Assembly: GCA_017961325.1 (NCBI GenBank) | Contig: JAGCXM010000011.1 | Span: 1-64,000, forward strand | Origin: a bacterium | Lineage (GTDB): Bacteria; UBP6; UBA1177 | Length of the DNA stretch: 64,000 nucleotides | Direction of reading: 5' to 3' | Shown: positions 61,698 to 64,000 of the stretch, in pieces | How positions within the stretch are numbered: position 1 is the stretch's first letter | How the letters are laid out: every line of letters begins with the position of its first letter | The notes under the pieces: model-generated | The model's input: the letters and a program-made list of their open reading frames with translations, nothing else | What the model was told of the DNA's origin: nothing | Database searches by the model: none | Translations under genes and position numbers: made by a program

Positions 61698-63230
61698 CTA
61701 TTCCCACTCGATCGTAGCCGGCGGCTTCGAGCTGATGTCCATGACGACGCGGTTTATTCTCTTGACTTCGTTTATGATGCGCGAACTTACTTTTTTAAGG
61801 AATTTCGGGTCAAATTCGAACCAGTCGGCCGTCATGAAGTCGTCCGTTTTAACTGCGCGGAGAGCGACGACATATTCATAAGTCCTGCAGTCGCCCATGA
61901 CTCCCACTGTTTTAACCGGAAGCAGCACGACGAATGCCTGCGAAATTTCGTCGTAAAGCCCGGCGTTTCTTATCTCTTCGATGAAAATGTGATCGGCTTC
62001 CTTGAGTATGTCGCACTTTTCGCCCGTGACTTCGCCTAAGATCCTGACTGCAAGACCGGGGCCGGGGAAGGGGTGGCGCTTGATGAGTTTTTCGGGAAGG
62101 CCGAGTTTAAACCCGAGTTCGCGGACTTCGTCCTTGAAAAGGTCTCTGAGCGGTTCCACAAGTTTCAGCTTCATGTTTTCTGGGAGACCGCCGACATTGT
62201 GGTGGCTTTTTATCGTGGTGGAAGCACCTTTTTTGTTGACGGAACTTTCGATTACATCGGGATAAATCGTGCCCTGCGCCAGGAAATCGGCATCGTTGAT
62301 TTTGTTTGCTTCCCGCTCGAAAACTTCGATGAATGTGTTTCCGATGATTTTTCTTTTCTTTTCAGGCTCGGTGACGCCTGCCAGTCTGGTAAGAAACTCT
62401 TCTCTTGCATCAACTACGATGAGGTTGAGCATGTCCTTGAAGTTTGCTTCGACCTCTTCACGTTCGTTTTTGCGCAGAAGACCGTTGTCAACGAAAATCG
62501 CGGTGAGGTTTTTGCCTATCGCCTTTGCCAGAAGCGCCGCGGTTACGGACGAATCTACTCCGCCAGAAAGACCGAGAACGACTTTTTTATTCTGGATCGT
62601 GTTTTTGAGGTTTTCGGTCGCGATTTTTATGTAGTTGTCCATTTTCCACTCGGCTTTCGCGCCGCACACTTCGAAGAGGAAGTTGGAAAGCATTTTTCTT
62701 CCTTCGAGCGAGTGGTTTACCTCTGGATGGAACTGGACTGCATAGATTTTTTTCTCGTCGTTTCCTATCGCGGCGAAAGGGATCGTGTCGGTTTTTGCAA
62801 TCGGATAAAATCCCTGCGGAATCTCCGAAACATAGTCGCTGTGGCTCATCCATACCTGCGTTTTGGGCGAAATTCCCTTGAAAAAAGGAGAGTGCGGAGC
62901 GAGGTTTTCGATGTAAGCCCTGCCGTATTCGCGGCTTTTTCCGCTGCTGAGCTTTCCGCCGAGACGCGAGGATGTGAGCTGCATTCCGTAGCAGATGCCG
63001 AGAATCGGGATCCCGAGTTCGAAAATTTTCGGATCGACATCGGGTGCACCTTCATCGTTTACAGATGACGGACCGCCGGAAAAGATTATCCCTTTCGGTG
63101 CAAAATTCTTAATGAAATCAAGCGAAACGTCGAACGGTTTGAGCTCGCAGTAGACATTCATCTCTCTGATTCTTCTCGCGATGAGCTGGTTATACTGTGA
63201 ACCGAAATCCAAAATAAGAATCTTATCCAT
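61698..63230 (-). CDS. guaA: GMP synthase (glutamine-hydrolysing)
   Basis: A 510-residue enzyme converting XMP to GMP. The class I glutaminase domain has the nucleophile Cys in GICYGMQLT (about 79-87) and FHPEV (about 167). The ATP pyrophosphatase domain has LSGGVDSSVTAAL (about 221), followed by the GMPS C-terminal dimer domain ending PATIEWE. The start follows GGAGGTTTTC. Length is normal. Confidence 0.97.
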   Translation of the reverse strand: MDKILILDFGSQYNQLIARRIREMNVYCELKPFDVSLDFIKNFAPKGIIFSGGPSSVNDEGAPDVDPKIFELGIPILGICYGMQLTSSRLGGKLSSGKSREYGRAYIENLAPHSPFFKGISPKTQVWMSHSDYVSEIPQGFYPIAKTDTIPFAAIGNDEKKIYAVQFHPEVNHSLEGRKMLSNFLFEVCGAKAEWKMDNYIKIATENLKNTIQNKKVVLGLSGGVDSSVTAALLAKAIGKNLTAIFVDNGLLRKNEREEVEANFKDMLNLIVVDAREEFLTRLAGVTEPEKKRKIIGNTFIEVFEREANKINDADFLAQGTIYPDVIESSVNKKGASTTIKSHHNVGGLPENMKLKLVEPLRDLFKDEVRELGFKLGLPEKLIKRHPFPGPGLAVRILGEVTGEKCDILKEADHIFIEEIRNAGLYDEISQAFVVLLPVKTVGVMGDCRTYEYVVALRAVKTDDFMTADWFEFDPKFLKKVSSRIINEVKRINRVVMDISSKPPATIEWE

Positions 63231-63245
63231 GAAAACCTCCGTAAA

Positions 63246-63285
63246 ACCTCACCCCTTTTGTTCCCCTCTCCACTGTGGCGAGGGG
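63246..63285. repeat. Dispersed hairpin repeat, copy 2
   Basis: ACCTCACCCC followed by CCCCTC-TCCACTGTGGC-GAGGGG upstream of guaA. It resembles copy 1 at 57711-57742 in order, spacing and orientation relative to the downstream gene. Confidence 0.6.
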
Positions 63286-63422
63286 GCAAAGATAAGGTTA
63301 AAATCCGCGCTTTCTTAGCATAAATGCGCAGGAAAACAAAGTTTTTTATGAATGCTGAAACATCTTGACGATTATCCTCCCTTGTGTTAAAAAACCGCAG
63401 TTTTCGGCTCATGGAGAAACAG

Positions 63423-64000
63423 ATGACAGTTAAGCCCGAAATAACGGAACTTATTGAAAAACTTGCGGAAAAAATAGACCTTGCAGATGAAGAACTTTTC
63501 GTTTTGATCGAGAGCGACGAAGCAACGAAACCTCTCGGAGCTGCAGCGGATAAAGTTCGCAGAAAAATCTATGGTGACGCCGTTTACATCCGCGGACTCA
63601 TCGAGATGACGAACTACTGCAGAAATGACTGTTTCTACTGCGGAATCAGGCGCAGCAACACAAGCGCGACGAGATACAGGCTCACCGAAGACGAAATCAT
63701 GGAGTGCTGCCGCGAAGGTTATGCTCTCGGCTTCAGGACTTTTGTGCTTCAGGGCGGCGAAGACCTCTATTTCAACGACGAAAGAATGTGCGCAATCGTT
63801 GCAGAGATCAGGAAAAACTATCCCGATGTCGCGATAACCCTTTCTCTCGGTGAAAAATCGCGCGAAAGCTATCAGAAACTTTTCGATGCAGGGGCGAACC
63901 GCTATCTTTTGCGCCACGAAACTGCCGACAACGATCATTACCGCAAGATCCATCCGGCGGAACTTTCGCCCGAAAACCGCAAAAAATGCCTTTTCGACCT
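63423..64000 (+). CDS. hydE: [FeFe]-hydrogenase maturase HydE, N-terminal part
   Basis: The first 192 codons of a radical-SAM protein that runs off the right edge. The cluster motif is CRNDCFYCG (about 64-72), preceded by VYIRGLIEMTNY. GFRTFVLQGGEDLYF and ITLSLGEKSRESYQKLFDAGANRYLLRHET are typical of HydE, which is needed to assemble the H-cluster of [FeFe] hydrogenases. The ATG at 63423 follows GGAGAAACAG by 6 bp; the in-frame ATG at 63411 lacks such a site. PylB or another biotin-synthase relative is less likely. This implies anaerobic hydrogen metabolism. Confidence 0.85.
   Translation, partial: MTVKPEITELIEKLAEKIDLADEELFVLIESDEATKPLGAAADKVRRKIYGDAVYIRGLIEMTNYCRNDCFYCGIRRSNTSATRYRLTEDEIMECCREGYALGFRTFVLQGGEDLYFNDERMCAIVAEIRKNYPDVAITLSLGEKSRESYQKLFDAGANRYLLRHETADNDHYRKIHPAELSPENRKKCLFD

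Noticed and set aside
62073-63068. 331-codon open frame opposite guaA
   Set aside because: Antisense shadow of guaA, with Phe/Arg/Val-rich composition and no ribosome site.

Overview
The window is a continuous piece of bacterial chromosome around a replication origin. The dnaA-dnaN-recF set sits at 45.9-49.6 kb, mnmE-mnmG-rsmG at 21.4-25.4 kb, and four perfect 16-bp parS palindromes lie between 24.5 and 53.7 kb. Base composition is moderate to low in GC, and most genes carry a clear GGAGG-type ribosome site, sometimes with a TTG or GTG start. Many acidic, Asp/Ser-rich lipoproteins (von Willebrand A, thrombospondin-3-like, DUF1566, CGDG-type and Cys-rich), a FrzS-like pseudo-receiver coiled-coil protein and HEAT/HD-type proteins suggest a Gram-negative relative of the Myxococcota/Bradymonadota ('deltaproteobacterial') line. 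The HydE gene at the right edge suggests an anaerobe. This assignment is inferred from gene content, not from a marker search.

Layout. 0-4.2 kb is an accessory, defence-like region: a DUF262 protein (partial), DinD, an EcoRI-family adenine methyltransferase, a frameshifted YhcG/DUF1016 nuclease and a candidate small RNA. The DUF262 and methyltransferase genes share a duplicated promoter segment. 4.2-6.7 kb holds a nucleotidyltransferase, msrA and galE. 6.7-17 kb is a surface-protein region with a lamin-tail lipoprotein, two vWA lipoproteins and a beta-propeller lipoprotein, plus ttcA. 17-20.3 kb is a two-gene operon, a P-loop ATPase translationally coupled to an 11-TPR protein; it looks like a split NLR/STAND-type sensor and is the best candidate here for an undescribed system. 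20.4-33 kb holds a CGDG lipoprotein, mnmE-mnmG-rsmG, a ddh gene between 42-bp direct repeats, a truncated DUF4143 ATPase, mutS, a PP2C-cNMP fusion and a lytic transglycosylase. 33-37 kb holds a DUF4143 ATPase and a DUF1566 lipoprotein between 44-bp direct repeats.

37-46 kb contains tsaB, a DUF465-like small protein, a ClpA/ClpC-type unfoldase, the FrzS-like protein, a TraB-family membrane protein and a GT39-type glycosyltransferase. The origin region follows, with five TTTTCAACA boxes in 176 bp between dnaN and the end of dnaA. To its right come a HEAT/HD-like pair, rlmI, truA, a Cys-rich lipoprotein, tRNA-Asn, a CpoB-like lipoprotein, nrdR, glyA, tRNA-Leu(CAG), a 2-hydroxyacid dehydrogenase, a guanine-deaminase-like enzyme, guaA and the start of hydE.

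The core genes fit together as origin-proximal functions: replication initiation, tRNA and rRNA modification, mismatch repair and one-carbon/purine metabolism. Two inserted modules bounded by direct repeats and the 0-4 kb region show local gene turnover in an otherwise conserved neighbourhood.
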